Below, one piece after another: positions 1 to 8,050 of a DNA stretch of 52,630 nt. The DNA comes from Pseudomonadota bacterium (GTDB lineage: Bacteria; Myxococcota_A; UBA796; SXON01): positions 1 through 52,630 of the forward strand of contig JAUXTN010000255.1 in the NCBI GenBank assembly GCA_030684355.1. The letters are read 5' to 3'. Every line of letters begins with the position of its first letter. Positions within the stretch are counted from its first letter, which is position 1. Below the pieces are notes generated by a model that was not told the origin of the DNA, searched no databases, and was given only the letters and a program-made list of their open reading frames with translations. A program made the position numbers and the translations under genes.

Positions 1-1
1 C

Positions 2-1576
2 GGCGGCCAGCGCGCGCGCCGCGTCGAGGAGGCCCACGGCGCCGGCGTCCGCGCTCGCGGCGAGGAGGATCGCCTCCGCGCGCACGACCTCGGCGCGCGG
101 CACGTCCGCGGCGGCCACGCCGTCGAGATCGGCGCGCGCGCGCTCCGTGAGGCCCCCGCGCGCCGCCAGGGCGGCTCGACGCACGCGGAGGAGCGGGGCG
201 GTCACGCCGTCGAGGAGCCGCAGCCCCGCGGTGACGTCGCCCGCCACGTCGAGGACCGTGGCCGCCACGAGGAGCGCCTCGGGGGTGCCGATGGCGGCGA
301 GCTCGGGGAGCCAGCGGCGCAGCGTGGCGAGGGCCCCCGGCGCGGGCCGCAGCGGCAGGCTCGCGACGAGGGGCCGCAGCGTCGGGAGCAGGGTGGCGGC
401 GAGCCGCGCGAGGGCGGCCGCGCGCGCTTCGTGTTCGCGCGTCGCGAGCCAGGCGCGGAGGCTCTCCCCGAGGGAGAACCCGCCCTCGCCCGCCCCGACG
501 AGCGCGTGCGCGAGCAGGCGCTCGAGCGCCGCGCCCACCCACACGTCCCCGGCTCGCTCGACGGGCTCCGCCACCCCCTCGGCGTCCGTGAGCAAGAACG
601 GCCCGGAGAAGACCGAGAGCGCGACGAGGGCCCGGCGATCGGGCGCGGCGAGCTGCTCCCAGGACCACGCGAACATCGCGTCGAGGTCCGGCAGCGCGGC
701 GAAGCGCGTGTCCAGGCGCGGGAGCAGCACCTCGGGCGGGAGTACGAGCGCCCGCGCCGCCGCAAGCTCGATGGCGCCGGGGTTGTGGTCGAGCCGGGCG
801 ACGAGCGCGCGCACCGCCGCCGTGTCCGCGACGACCGCGCCGGTGCGGGCCGCGCGGTCCCGGTACAAGCTTGCTGCCTCCTCGGCGGAGAGCGGCGCCA
901 CGGGCAGCACCCGCTCCTCCGCGAGGCCGAGCGTGCATCGGGAGGTCACGACGATGCGCAGCGCGGGGGCCCGCTCCAGCCAGCCCGGGACGAGCCCGCG
1001 GAGCGCCTCGACGGCCACCTCCGCCCCGTCGAGCACGACCGGCTCCGCACACGCCGCGAGCCCGGCCGCGACGGCGCCGCCGCCTGAGTGGCCGAGCGCG
1101 GTGGCGACGCACTCCTCGACGGGCACCCCCGCACGCAGCTGCACGTGCAGCGCCGGGAGCCGCGCCGCGAGCCAGCTCTTGCCGATGCCCGCGGGCCCGT
1201 GGAGCGTGACCACGCGATGGTGCACGAGCGCGCCCTGCAGCGCCGTCAGGCGGGGGTCCACCACCTCGTCGAATCGGCGGACGTGCGCCCTGAATCGGTA
1301 TCCCCGCCTGGGCACGGTCTCGACGAACCGGGGCGCCGCCTCGTCGTCCCCGAGGGCGGTCCGCAGCTTCCGCATCGTCTGGGTGAGCGCCGACTCGCTG
1401 ACCGCCACGCCCCAGACCTCCCGCAGGAGCCGCGCACGCTCCAGGAGCTCGCCCGGGTGGGCCACGAGGTGGTGGAGCAGCTCGAGCACCTTCGGCTGCG
1501 CCGGAACGTCTACCGCCGCTCGGGTCAGGCGCCACTGGCGGGTGTCGAGCTCGTACTCGCCGAAGTGGTAGCGCAT
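2..1576 (-). CDS. Winged-helix DNA-binding regulator with STAND-type ATPase domain (partial, runs off left edge)
   Basis: The minus frame opens at ATG 1576 and stays open to the window edge (525 codons visible), so the C-terminus is missing. Residues about 1-100 form an OmpR/CadC-type winged helix (Trans_reg_C): a beta start MRYHFGEYELD, then LLREVWGVAVSESALTQTMR as the recognition region and PRRGYRF as the wing. A Walker A motif, GPAGIGKS, follows at about residue 133, with a Walker-B-like VVLDGAEV, then a long Ala/Leu/Arg-rich helical region that could be TPR-like. This is the layout of SARP/AfsR- or MalT-like one-component regulators: the wing binds DNA and the ATPase and repeats sense an unknown signal. 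It diverges from argG with about 165 bp between the starts. Whether it controls arginine synthesis is only suggested by position. Confidence 0.8.
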   Translation of the reverse strand, partial: MRYHFGEYELDTRQWRLTRAAVDVPAQPKVLELLHHLVAHPGELLERARLLREVWGVAVSESALTQTMRKLRTALGDDEAAPRFVETVPRRGYRFRAHVRRFDEVVDPRLTALQGALVHHRVVTLHGPAGIGKSWLAARLPALHVQLRAGVPVEECVATALGHSGGGAVAAGLAACAEPVVLDGAEVAVEALRGLVPGWLERAPALRIVVTSRCTLGLAEERVLPVAPLSAEEAASLYRDRAARTGAVVADTAAVRALVARLDHNPGAIELAAARALVLPPEVLLPRLDTRFAALPDLDAMFAWSWEQLAAPDRRALVALSVFSGPFLLTDAEGVAEPVERAGDVWVGAALERLLAHALVGAGEGGFSLGESLRAWLATREHEARAAALARLAATLLPTLRPLVASLPLRPAPGALATLRRWLPELAAIGTPEALLVAATVLDVAGDVTAGLRLLDGVTAPLLRVRRAALAARGGLTERARADLDGVAAADVPRAEVVRAEAILLAASADAGAVGLLDAARALAA

Positions 1577-1650
1577 GCCGGAGGGGGAAGGGCCGCGGAG
1601 TCTATCATCGCGGGCCGCGCGAACGTTCGACGCGCGGGGGCTCCAGCGGG

Positions 1651-1679
1651 TTGAGCCGCACCCCCCCGCGCGCTATACG
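1651..1679 (+). promoter_or_regulatory. Sigma70-like promoter for the argG operon
   Basis: TTGAGC at 1651-1656 and TATACG at 1674-1679 are separated by exactly 17 bp. The transcript would start near 1686, leaving a leader of about 55 nt before argG. The -10 region and the following GC-rich stretch (GGC..CGGCCCGT) resemble the region before argB at 8020-8037, so the two arginine transcription units may share a control element. Confidence 0.55.
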
Positions 1680-1740
1680 GCGCGGCCCGTGGGGCCTCCC
1701 CCACTCGGTCCGCATTTCCCCGAACGCTCCTGGGGGTCCC

Positions 1741-2937
1741 GTGCACGTGCTCCTCGCCTTCTCCGGCGGCCTCGATACGTCCTACCTGCTCCGCCGCTTC
1801 GTCAAGGAAGGGCACCGGGTCACCGCGATCACGGTCGACACCGGCGGCCTCACCCCCGACGAGCGGATCGCCATCGCGACGCGCGCGCAGAAGCTCGGCG
1901 CGGCCGACTTCCGCATGATCGACGCGCGGCAACGCGTCTACGACCAGCACATCGCCTGGCTCATCAAGGCGAACGTGCGCCGCGGCGGGGTCTACCCCCT
2001 CTGCGTGGGCGCCGAGCGCGTCGTGCAGGCCCAGGTGGTCGCGGAGTCCGCAGGCGCCATCGGGGCGGACGCCGTGTGCCACGGCTCGACCGGCGCCGGG
2101 AACGACCAGATCCGGTTCGACGTCGCGATCCGCACGCTGCTCCCGGGCGCGCGCATCCTCACGCCGATCCGCGACGAGCGGATCACCCGCGCCACGTCGG
2201 CCGCCTTCCTCACCGAGGAGGGCTTCCCGATCTCGGCCGAGAAGCGCGACTACTCGATCAACGCCGGCCTCTGGGGCGTCACCATCGGCGGCCGCGAGAC
2301 GCATGACCCGTGGCAGGTCCCGCCCGAGGCGGCCTACCCCACCACGAAGACCCCCGCGCTCGCGCCCGCGGCGGGCCACGACCTGCTCCTCCGCTTCGAG
2401 AACGGCCTCGTCGAGGGCGGCCTCGACACCGTCGAGGCGCTCAACGCCATCGGCGCCGCGCACGGCGTCGGCCGCGGCATGCACCTCGGGGACACCATCC
2501 TCGGCATCAAGGGCCGCATCGCGTTCGAGGCCCCGGCCGCCGCGATCCTGCTCGACGCCCACCGCGAGCTCGAGAAGCTCGTGCTCACGCGCTGGCAGCT
2601 CGTGCAGAAGGAGCAACTCGGCTCCTTCTACGGGCAGATGCTGCACGAGGGCCAGTGGTTCGACCCCGTCATGCGCGACATCGAGGCCTTCCTCGACTCG
2701 TCCCAGCGCGTCGTCACCGGGGACGTGAAGGTGCACCTCGAGCAGGGCCGGGTCGAGGTGCGTGGCGTGCGCAGCCCCTACTCGCTCGTCGACGAGGCCG
2801 CCGGCCGCTACGGCGAGGAGAACGGCCTCTGGACCGCCCAGGACGCCCGCGGCTTCTCCGCGGTCTACGGGCTCCAGGGCGTGCTCGCCGCCCGCGCGCG
2901 CGCCCGGGCCGCATCCTCTGACCAGAACCAGTCGTAA
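1741..2937 (+). CDS. argG: Argininosuccinate synthase
   Basis: 398 aa. It joins citrulline and aspartate with ATP to give argininosuccinate in the cytoplasm. The N-terminal PP-loop SGGLDTS is at residues 8-14, and family motifs CHGSTGAGNDQIRFD and EKRDYSINAGLWG follow. Wording such as GSTGAGNDQ, SINAGLWG and GRETH looks closer to the ArgG subgroup found with acyl-ornithine carbamoyltransferases (Bacteroidetes type) than to the common E. coli or B. subtilis forms; this is from memory of the family, not an alignment. The chosen start is GTG at 1741, immediately before the PP-loop strand and 5 nt after a GGGGG run; the upstream ATG at 1651 lies inside the promoter. First gene of the arginine operon, 9 nt before the next gene. 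Confidence 0.93.
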   Translation: MHVLLAFSGGLDTSYLLRRFVKEGHRVTAITVDTGGLTPDERIAIATRAQKLGAADFRMIDARQRVYDQHIAWLIKANVRRGGVYPLCVGAERVVQAQVVAESAGAIGADAVCHGSTGAGNDQIRFDVAIRTLLPGARILTPIRDERITRATSAAFLTEEGFPISAEKRDYSINAGLWGVTIGGRETHDPWQVPPEAAYPTTKTPALAPAAGHDLLLRFENGLVEGGLDTVEALNAIGAAHGVGRGMHLGDTILGIKGRIAFEAPAAAILLDAHRELEKLVLTRWQLVQKEQLGSFYGQMLHEGQWFDPVMRDIEAFLDSSQRVVTGDVKVHLEQGRVEVRGVRSPYSLVDEAAGRYGEENGLWTAQDARGFSAVYGLQGVLAARARARAASSDQNQS

Positions 2938-2946
2938 GGGGTCGAG

Positions 2947-3996
2947 ATGAAGGTCCTCCTCAACAAGATCGCCTCCGGCACCCGCAACGCCCGCCTCCCG
3001 CGCGAGGTCACCCTCTCGGACACCATCGTGGCCGAGGAGGGCTCGATCGTCTGCGTGCGCGCGCTCGACCGCAAGAACACGTACAACGAGCTCGAGGACG
3101 AGCACGGTCGCATGGCGACGGTGAACCAGGGAGACATCATCGCCGGCGTGCTCGGCGAGCGGCGTGCCCTCCACGGCTACACGGGGATCATCCCCGAGAA
3201 GATCGCCGTGGGCGACATCCTCCACCTCCTGAACCTCGGCGGCGTGGTCGGGCTGTGCACCTCCGGCAACCCCGACGTGGGCCCGCCGTGCCGCGCCGAG
3301 GTGCTCGGCCAGGTGCTCTCGTTCCCCCACCTCGGCGAGCGCCGCGGCACCCCCGCGAGCATCCGCACCAACGCGCTCCCGCAGTTCGATCACCTCAGCG
3401 GCTCCGTCCCCATCGTGTACGTGAGCGGCACGTGCATGAACGCCGGCAAGACGTTCGCGGCGTGCGAGATCATCCGCGGCCTCACCCACCGCGGCCTCCG
3501 CGTCGGCGCCGGCAAGCTCACGGGCGTGAGCCTGCGTCGCGACACGTTGAAGATGGAGGACGTGGGGGCCATCCGCGCGCTCAACTTCAACGACCTCGGC
3601 ATCGTCACCACGCGCCCGCAGAGCGCCCCGCCGGTCGCGCGCGGCCTCATCCACGCCCTGAACGACCCCATGCTCGGCCTGAAGCTCGACTGCATCGTGC
3701 TCGAGCTCGGGGACGGCATCATGGGCGAGTACGGCGTCTTCGAGATCCTCTCCTCGCCCGACCTGATGGCGCCCGCCCGGGCCCACGTCATGTGCGCGAA
3801 CGATCCCGTCGGGGCGTGGGGCGCCGCCGAGTGGCTGAAGAGCGAGCTCGGCATCGGCATCACCGTCATCACCGGCCCGACCACGGACAACTCCGTCGGG
3901 CGCGACTTCGTGACCAAGAAGCTCGGGTTGCCCGCGGTGAACGCGCGGACGGAGGGCGACAAGCTCGCCGGCGTGGTGGCGGATGCGCTCCGCTGA
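2947..3996 (+). CDS. Uncharacterised P-loop NTPase embedded in the arginine operon
   Basis: 349 aa with a good Shine-Dalgarno (AAGGGG, 2936-2941). I do not recognise a named enzyme. Residues 1-145 form an N-terminal beta-rich part that includes GYTGIIPEKIAVGDILHLLN. A Walker A-like motif GTCMNAGKT occupies residues 161-169, followed by a helix and the strand GLRVGAGKLTG, a layout like dethiobiotin synthetase, MobB or DUF1611-type P-loop proteins. A second acidic strand, CIVLELGDGIMG, could be Walker B-like. It lies 9 nt after argG and 25 nt before argC on the same strand, so it is almost certainly co-transcribed. A role in arginine metabolism, for example activating or carrying a pathway intermediate, is a guess from position only. 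Confidence 0.75.
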   Translation: MKVLLNKIASGTRNARLPREVTLSDTIVAEEGSIVCVRALDRKNTYNELEDEHGRMATVNQGDIIAGVLGERRALHGYTGIIPEKIAVGDILHLLNLGGVVGLCTSGNPDVGPPCRAEVLGQVLSFPHLGERRGTPASIRTNALPQFDHLSGSVPIVYVSGTCMNAGKTFAACEIIRGLTHRGLRVGAGKLTGVSLRRDTLKMEDVGAIRALNFNDLGIVTTRPQSAPPVARGLIHALNDPMLGLKLDCIVLELGDGIMGEYGVFEILSSPDLMAPARAHVMCANDPVGAWGAAEWLKSELGIGITVITGPTTDNSVGRDFVTKKLGLPAVNARTEGDKLAGVVADALR

Positions 3997-4021
3997 AGCG
4001 CCCATCGAAGGGACGGGCGCC

Positions 4022-4993
4022 ATGACCGCCGAGGTGACCGCGCGGGTGCTCGGCGCGTCCGGGTACACCGGCGCCGAGACGCTGCGGTGGCTGTTCGGCC
4101 ACCCGCGCGTGCGCGTCGTGGGCGCGACCGCCAACAAGCACGCCGGCAAGCGGCTCGACACCTTGTGGCCGCAGTTCGCCGGCGCGACCGACCTCGTGCT
4201 CGGCACCGAAGCGCCGCCCGCGGACGTGACCTTCCTGTGCCTGCCCCACGGCGAGGCGAGCAAGCTCGCGCCGACGCTCACCGGCACGGTGATCGACCTC
4301 TCCGGCGATCACCGGCTCCCGGAGCCCGCCCACTCCGCGGCGTACGGCTTCCCCCGGCAGACCGACCCCTGGATCTACGGCCTCCCCGAGCTCGGCCACG
4401 CCCGGATGCGCGGCGCCACCCGCGTCGCGAACCCGGGGTGCTTCGCCACGGCCCTCGCGCTCGCGCTGCTGCCGATGCAGGGCGCCCTCCCGTCGGTCGT
4501 GAGCGCCGTCGGCCTCACCGGCTCGACCGGCAGCGGCGCCACCCCCACGGCGACCACCCACCACCCCGCGCGCGCCGAGAACCTCCGCCCCTACAAGGTC
4601 CTGGAGCACCAGCACGTCCCCGAGGTCGTGGCGGCCTGTGGCGGCGGCTTCACCCTCGACTTCGTGCCGATGTCCGCGCCGCTGCGCCGCGGCATCCTCG
4701 TCACCGTGCCGCTCCCCGCGCTCGCAGGAGGGGGCGCGACGTTCGAGCGCTACCGCGCCTTCTACGAGGGGAACCCGCTGGTGCGCGTCCTGTCGGCGCC
4801 GCCCGATCTCCACGGCGTCCTCGGCTCCGCCCGCGCGGACCTCGGCGTCGTCGAGAAGGACGGCCGCGCCGTCGTCTTCTGCGCGATCGACAACCTCTGT
4901 CGCGGCGCCGGCAGCCAGGCCGTCGCGAACCTCAACCTCGTGATGGGGTGGCCGGTCGACCTGGGCCTGCGCACGCTCCCCCCGGTGCCCTGA
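4022..4993 (+). CDS. argC: N-acetyl-gamma-glutamyl-phosphate reductase
   Basis: 323 aa. NADPH-dependent reduction of N-acetylglutamyl phosphate to the semialdehyde. An N-terminal Rossmann fold is shown by LGASGYTGAE (residues 10-19), and the catalytic cysteine C140 sits in RVANPGCFATA. GSTGSGATPTATTHHPARAENL carries the His-rich substrate region typical of the family. ATG 4022 is preferred over an upstream in-frame start at 3983 because it directly precedes the nucleotide-binding strand and is preceded by GAAGGGA at about 9-15 nt. The stop codon overlaps the argD start by one base (TGATG), which points to translational coupling. Confidence 0.93.
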   Translation: MTAEVTARVLGASGYTGAETLRWLFGHPRVRVVGATANKHAGKRLDTLWPQFAGATDLVLGTEAPPADVTFLCLPHGEASKLAPTLTGTVIDLSGDHRLPEPAHSAAYGFPRQTDPWIYGLPELGHARMRGATRVANPGCFATALALALLPMQGALPSVVSAVGLTGSTGSGATPTATTHHPARAENLRPYKVLEHQHVPEVVAACGGGFTLDFVPMSAPLRRGILVTVPLPALAGGGATFERYRAFYEGNPLVRVLSAPPDLHGVLGSARADLGVVEKDGRAVVFCAIDNLCRGAGSQAVANLNLVMGWPVDLGLRTLPPVP

Positions 4994-6183
4994 TGGATCT
5001 CTCCCCGCTCGAAGCGTCGGCCCTTCTCGACGAGTGGACCGCCTCCGGCCATGGCGACCGCGAGGCCGACTGGCAGCTCGCCACCTACGACAAGCTCCCG
5101 CTGACGCTCGTGCGCGGCGAGGGCGCGCGCGTGCAGGACGCCGAGGGCCGCTGGTACTGGGACCTCTACGGGGGCCACGCCGTCGCGCTCGTCGGGCACT
5201 CCCACCCGCTCTGGGCCGCGATCGTGGGCGAGCAGGCGAGGCGCCTCGCCTTCTACTCGAACGTCGTCTACCAGCCGCTGCGCACCGCCGCGTGCCGCAC
5301 GATCGTCGAGTTCGCACCGAAGAACCTCACCCGCGTGTTCCTGTCGAACTCGGGCGCCGAGGCCAACGAGGTCGCGCTGAAGATGGCGCGCCACCACACC
5401 GGCCGCAAGACCGTCATCGCCTTCGAGGGCGCGTTCCACGGCCGCACCGCCGCCGCGCTCGCCGTGACCTGGTCGGAGAAGTACCGCAGCTACTCCCAGC
5501 CGGGCCTCGGCTACACCCGGTTCGCGCGGTGGGGCGAGATCCCCGAGCTCGACGACGACGTCGCCGCGATCATCCTCGAGCCGATCCAGTCCCTCGCCGG
5601 CATGCGCACGGCGACCCGCGAGTGGCTCCACGCCCTGCGCGCGGCCTGCGATCGCAACGGCACCCTGCTGATCCTCGACGAGGTGCAGACCGCCTGGGGC
5701 CGCCTCGGCACGCACTTCGCGGCCGACCTCTACGATGTCCGCGCCGACTTCATCACCAGCGCCAAGAGCGCCGGCGGCGGCTTCCCGGTGGGCGTCACCC
5801 TCGTGGACGACGCCGTGGCGCAGCAGGCCAAGAACGGCGACCAGGGCTCGACCTTCGGGGCCGGGCCGCTCGCCTGCGCCGCCATCCTCGCGACCCACCA
5901 CGTGCTGCGCACCGAGGGCCTCGTCGACCGCGCCCGCCGCCTCGGCGAACACGCCCGCGCCGTGCTCACCGCCGCCCTGCCGACCTGCGAGATCCGCGGC
6001 GCCGGCTGCCTCCTCGGCGTCAAGCTCGACCGCCCGGTCAAGCCTCTTTTGCCGCTCCTGCGCGATCGTGGCTTCATCGTCGGTGGTAGCGACGAGCCCA
6101 CGGTGTTGCGGCTCATGCCGCCCCTCACCCTCCCCTTCGAAACGCTGGACGCCTTCGCCCAGGCCCTCCGGAGCCTCCCATGA
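4993..6183 (+). CDS. argD: Acetylornithine aminotransferase
   Basis: 396 aa class-III PLP aminotransferase converting N-acetylglutamate semialdehyde to N-acetylornithine, or the succinylated analogue. GHSHP (68-72), FLSNSGAEANEVALK (116-130), the PLP-ring Asp in LILDEVQT (D229) and the Schiff-base lysine K258 in TSAKSAGGGFPVG are all visible. Length is normal for ArgD. The start is fixed by the 1-nt overlap with argC; the end overlaps argF' by 4 nt (ATGA). Confidence 0.93.
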   Translation: MDLSPLEASALLDEWTASGHGDREADWQLATYDKLPLTLVRGEGARVQDAEGRWYWDLYGGHAVALVGHSHPLWAAIVGEQARRLAFYSNVVYQPLRTAACRTIVEFAPKNLTRVFLSNSGAEANEVALKMARHHTGRKTVIAFEGAFHGRTAAALAVTWSEKYRSYSQPGLGYTRFARWGEIPELDDDVAAIILEPIQSLAGMRTATREWLHALRAACDRNGTLLILDEVQTAWGRLGTHFAADLYDVRADFITSAKSAGGGFPVGVTLVDDAVAQQAKNGDQGSTFGAGPLACAAILATHHVLRTEGLVDRARRLGEHARAVLTAALPTCEIRGAGCLLGVKLDRPVKPLLPLLRDRGFIVGGSDEPTVLRLMPPLTLPFETLDAFAQALRSLP

Positions 6184-7238
6184 GCAACACCCTCGAGTCC
6201 CGCCTCTTCGCCGCCGTCGCCCGTGTCCGCGAGAACTGGCGCGGCACCCGCTTCATCGACGGCCTGGAGCCCGGCCCCGCCGGCACGAACGCCCTGCTCG
6301 ACGTGGCCCGGCTCTACCGCGCCAACCGCCTGGAGATCGGCCGCCTGCGCCTCCTCGGCGGCCGCGCCGTCGCCGGCCTCTTCTTCGACCCCTCGCTCCG
6401 CACCCACACGTCGATGGAGGTCGCCACCGGCCGCCTCGGCGCGCACTTCGTCTACCTCCAGGCGGGGCAGGGCGGCGGCGGCACCTGGAACATGGAGTTC
6501 GAGGACGGCGTCGTGATGAACGGCGGCGCCCAGGAGCACGTCCGCGAGGCCGCGCCGGTGCTCTCGTCGTACGCCGACGTGCTCGCCGTGCGCGCCTTCC
6601 CCAAGGGCGAGGCCCACGACCGCGAGGAGCGCGTCATCCGCGCGTTCTCGGCCCACGCCGGCTCGCCGCTCATCAACCTCGAGAGCGCGCTCGCCCACCC
6701 CTGCCAGGGCCTCGCGGACCAGCTCACCCTCTCCGACCTCGGCGGCGGCACGTTCGCCCGGCGCAAGGTGTGCCTCACCTGGGCGCCGCACCCAAAACCC
6801 CTCCCGCAGGCCGTTCCGCTGTCCGTCGTGCGCGCGGCCGTGCTCGGCGGCGCCGACCTGCACGTCGCCGCGCCCGAGGGCTTCGACCTCGACGGCGAGG
6901 AGATGGAGCGGGCCCGCAGCTTCTGCGCCGACACCGGCGCGAGCATCACGATGACCCGCGATCCCGACGCCGCCGCGGACGGCGCGCTCGCCGTCTACGC
7001 GAAGGGCTGGGGCGCCGAGAGCCGCGACCAGCACACGGAGCGCGTCGCCGGGCTCGGCAACTGGACCGTGGGCGCCGCGCGCATGAAGTCGGCGACCGCG
7101 TTCCTCCACTGCCTGCCCGTCCGCCGCAACGTCATCGTGACCGACGAGGTGCTCGACGGCCCGAAGAGCCGCGTCATCCCGCAGGCCGCGAACCGTGAGC
7201 CGGTGCAGGCCGCGTTGCTGCTGGCCTGGCTGCTCTGA
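6180..7238 (+). CDS. argF': N-acyl-L-ornithine carbamoyltransferase (acetyl/succinyl type)
   Basis: 352 aa. It transfers a carbamoyl group from carbamoyl phosphate to N-acylated ornithine, giving N-acylcitrulline. Diagnostic features shared with Xanthomonas AOTCase and Bacteroides SOTCase, and not with ordinary OTCase, are FFDPSLRTHTS (carbamoyl-phosphate loop, residues 68-78), the proline-rich loop WAPHPKPLPQAVP (201-213), MNGGAQEHVREAAPVL and FLHCLPVRRNVIVTDE. The residue that aligns with the specificity position (Pro90 in B. fragilis SOTCase, Glu92 in X. campestris AOTCase, as I recall them) is Gln118, so the acyl group cannot be assigned from this residue. The second Arg of the usual SxRTR loop is His here. 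Starts inside the argD stop (ATGA overlap). Confidence 0.9.
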   Translation: MSNTLESRLFAAVARVRENWRGTRFIDGLEPGPAGTNALLDVARLYRANRLEIGRLRLLGGRAVAGLFFDPSLRTHTSMEVATGRLGAHFVYLQAGQGGGGTWNMEFEDGVVMNGGAQEHVREAAPVLSSYADVLAVRAFPKGEAHDREERVIRAFSAHAGSPLINLESALAHPCQGLADQLTLSDLGGGTFARRKVCLTWAPHPKPLPQAVPLSVVRAAVLGGADLHVAAPEGFDLDGEEMERARSFCADTGASITMTRDPDAAADGALAVYAKGWGAESRDQHTERVAGLGNWTVGAARMKSATAFLHCLPVRRNVIVTDEVLDGPKSRVIPQAANREPVQAALLLAWLL

Positions 7239-7257
7239 GCCGCGCGGCGCAACGCGC

Positions 7258-7298
7258 CCCCTCGAAGGCTCTCGCGCCCTGGCGAGAGACTTCGGGGC
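7258..7298. terminator. Bidirectional hairpin between convergent argF' and a lipoprotein gene
   Basis: The perfect 7-bp stem CTCTCGC / GCGAGAG (7269-7275 and 7282-7288, 6-nt loop) is extended by CGAAG / CTTCG and a CCC / GGG base after single mismatches. It lies between the argF' stop (7238) and the stop of the opposing gene (7315). There is no T-tract, as is common in GC-rich genomes. Confidence 0.5.
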
Positions 7299-7314
7299 AG
7301 CGGCACTAGCGCGG

Positions 7315-7851
7315 CTACTCCCCGTTCGTGACGCCCGGGGTCGACGTGGCGCCCGCGACCCAGGTCGCCGCGCCGTCGGGCACGCGCGCGGAGCTGACGC
7401 CGCTGGGCTGGAATCCGTAGTCGACCCAGTCCACCAGCACCCCGGTCGCCGAGTCCCGCAGCTCCAACGAGCCGTCCTGGCGCCCGATACGGAACGAGGC
7501 GTGGAGCAGGCCATCGCCTTCGACGTACCCCTCGTCGCAGATGACGACGAGATACCCGCCCGGGGCGAGGGTCGACCCGTCGGGGAACCGCCAGGGAAGC
7601 TGATCGGTACCGTCGTCCGCCCACAACCACAGGCCCGACAGGTCGACCGTGGCGGGGGCGGCGTTGTAGAGCTCGACCCAGTCCTCGCCGCCCGCGTACC
7701 CGTACGAGAAGCCGTAGGCGAGGAACTCGTTGAGCACGAGGCCCGTCGCGTCGGTGGCGAGGGCCGTGTCCGCGGCGGGCGAGTCCCCGTCGCGGACACC
7801 GGAGTCGTTCGTGACGTCGGGGGCGGTACAGGCGAGCAGGAGGGAAAGCAT
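7315..7851 (-). CDS. Lamin-tail-domain (LTD) lipoprotein
   Basis: 178 aa, ATG 7851 with GGAG 6 nt upstream. A very short lipoprotein signal (MLSLLLAC, lipid cysteine C8, no basic n-region) is followed by an Asp/Ser/Thr-rich linker and an LTD immunoglobulin-like domain (VLNEFLAYG, EDWVELYNAAPATVDLSGLWL). LTD domains on secreted bacterial proteins are thought to bind surfaces or other proteins; no specific function can be assigned. It lies antisense between the two halves of the arginine cluster and is convergent to argF'. A second LTD lipoprotein of the same design lies at 44274-44849. Confidence 0.85.
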   Translation of the reverse strand: MLSLLLACTAPDVTNDSGVRDGDSPAADTALATDATGLVLNEFLAYGFSYGYAGGEDWVELYNAAPATVDLSGLWLWADDGTDQLPWRFPDGSTLAPGGYLVVICDEGYVEGDGLLHASFRIGRQDGSLELRDSATGVLVDWVDYGFQPSGVSSARVPDGAATWVAGATSTPGVTNGE

Positions 7852-8019
7852 GAGGCGCTCCGCGGTCTCGGCACTCAGTGTCCCGAGGCCCGACCTCGTC
7901 ACGTCGGCCCGCACGAAACATCGGTGGGCGCCGGCCCGCCTCCCGACGACCGGTTGGCGGGCCCACACAATTCCTCGCACGCGGGCCCCGTAGCGACCCG
8001 TGCACCCCCGCCCCCAATG

Positions 8020-8037
8020 GGCTAAACGGCCGGCCCG
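8020..8037 (+). promoter_or_regulatory. Likely -10 region of the argB transcription unit
   Basis: GCTAAACGGC followed by CGGCCCGT nearly repeats the argG promoter (GCTATACGGC then GCGGCCCGT at 1672-1690), one base shorter. TAAACG (8022-8027) would be the -10 element; no convincing -35 is seen. The leader would be about 17 nt. The lipoprotein gene on the other strand starts at 7851, so this intergenic space serves two divergent genes. Confidence 0.4.
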
Positions 8038-8050
8038 TCAGGACCGCCAC

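Noticed and set aside
147..1571. 474-aa plus-strand frame at the left edge
   Set aside because: Composition is Arg/Ser/Ala with no motif; the minus frame shows a clear winged helix and Walker A.
1525..4287. 920-aa minus-strand open frame across argG and the P-loop gene
   Set aside because: Antisense shadow of well-supported genes; low-complexity Arg/Ala/Asp/Val composition and no domain.
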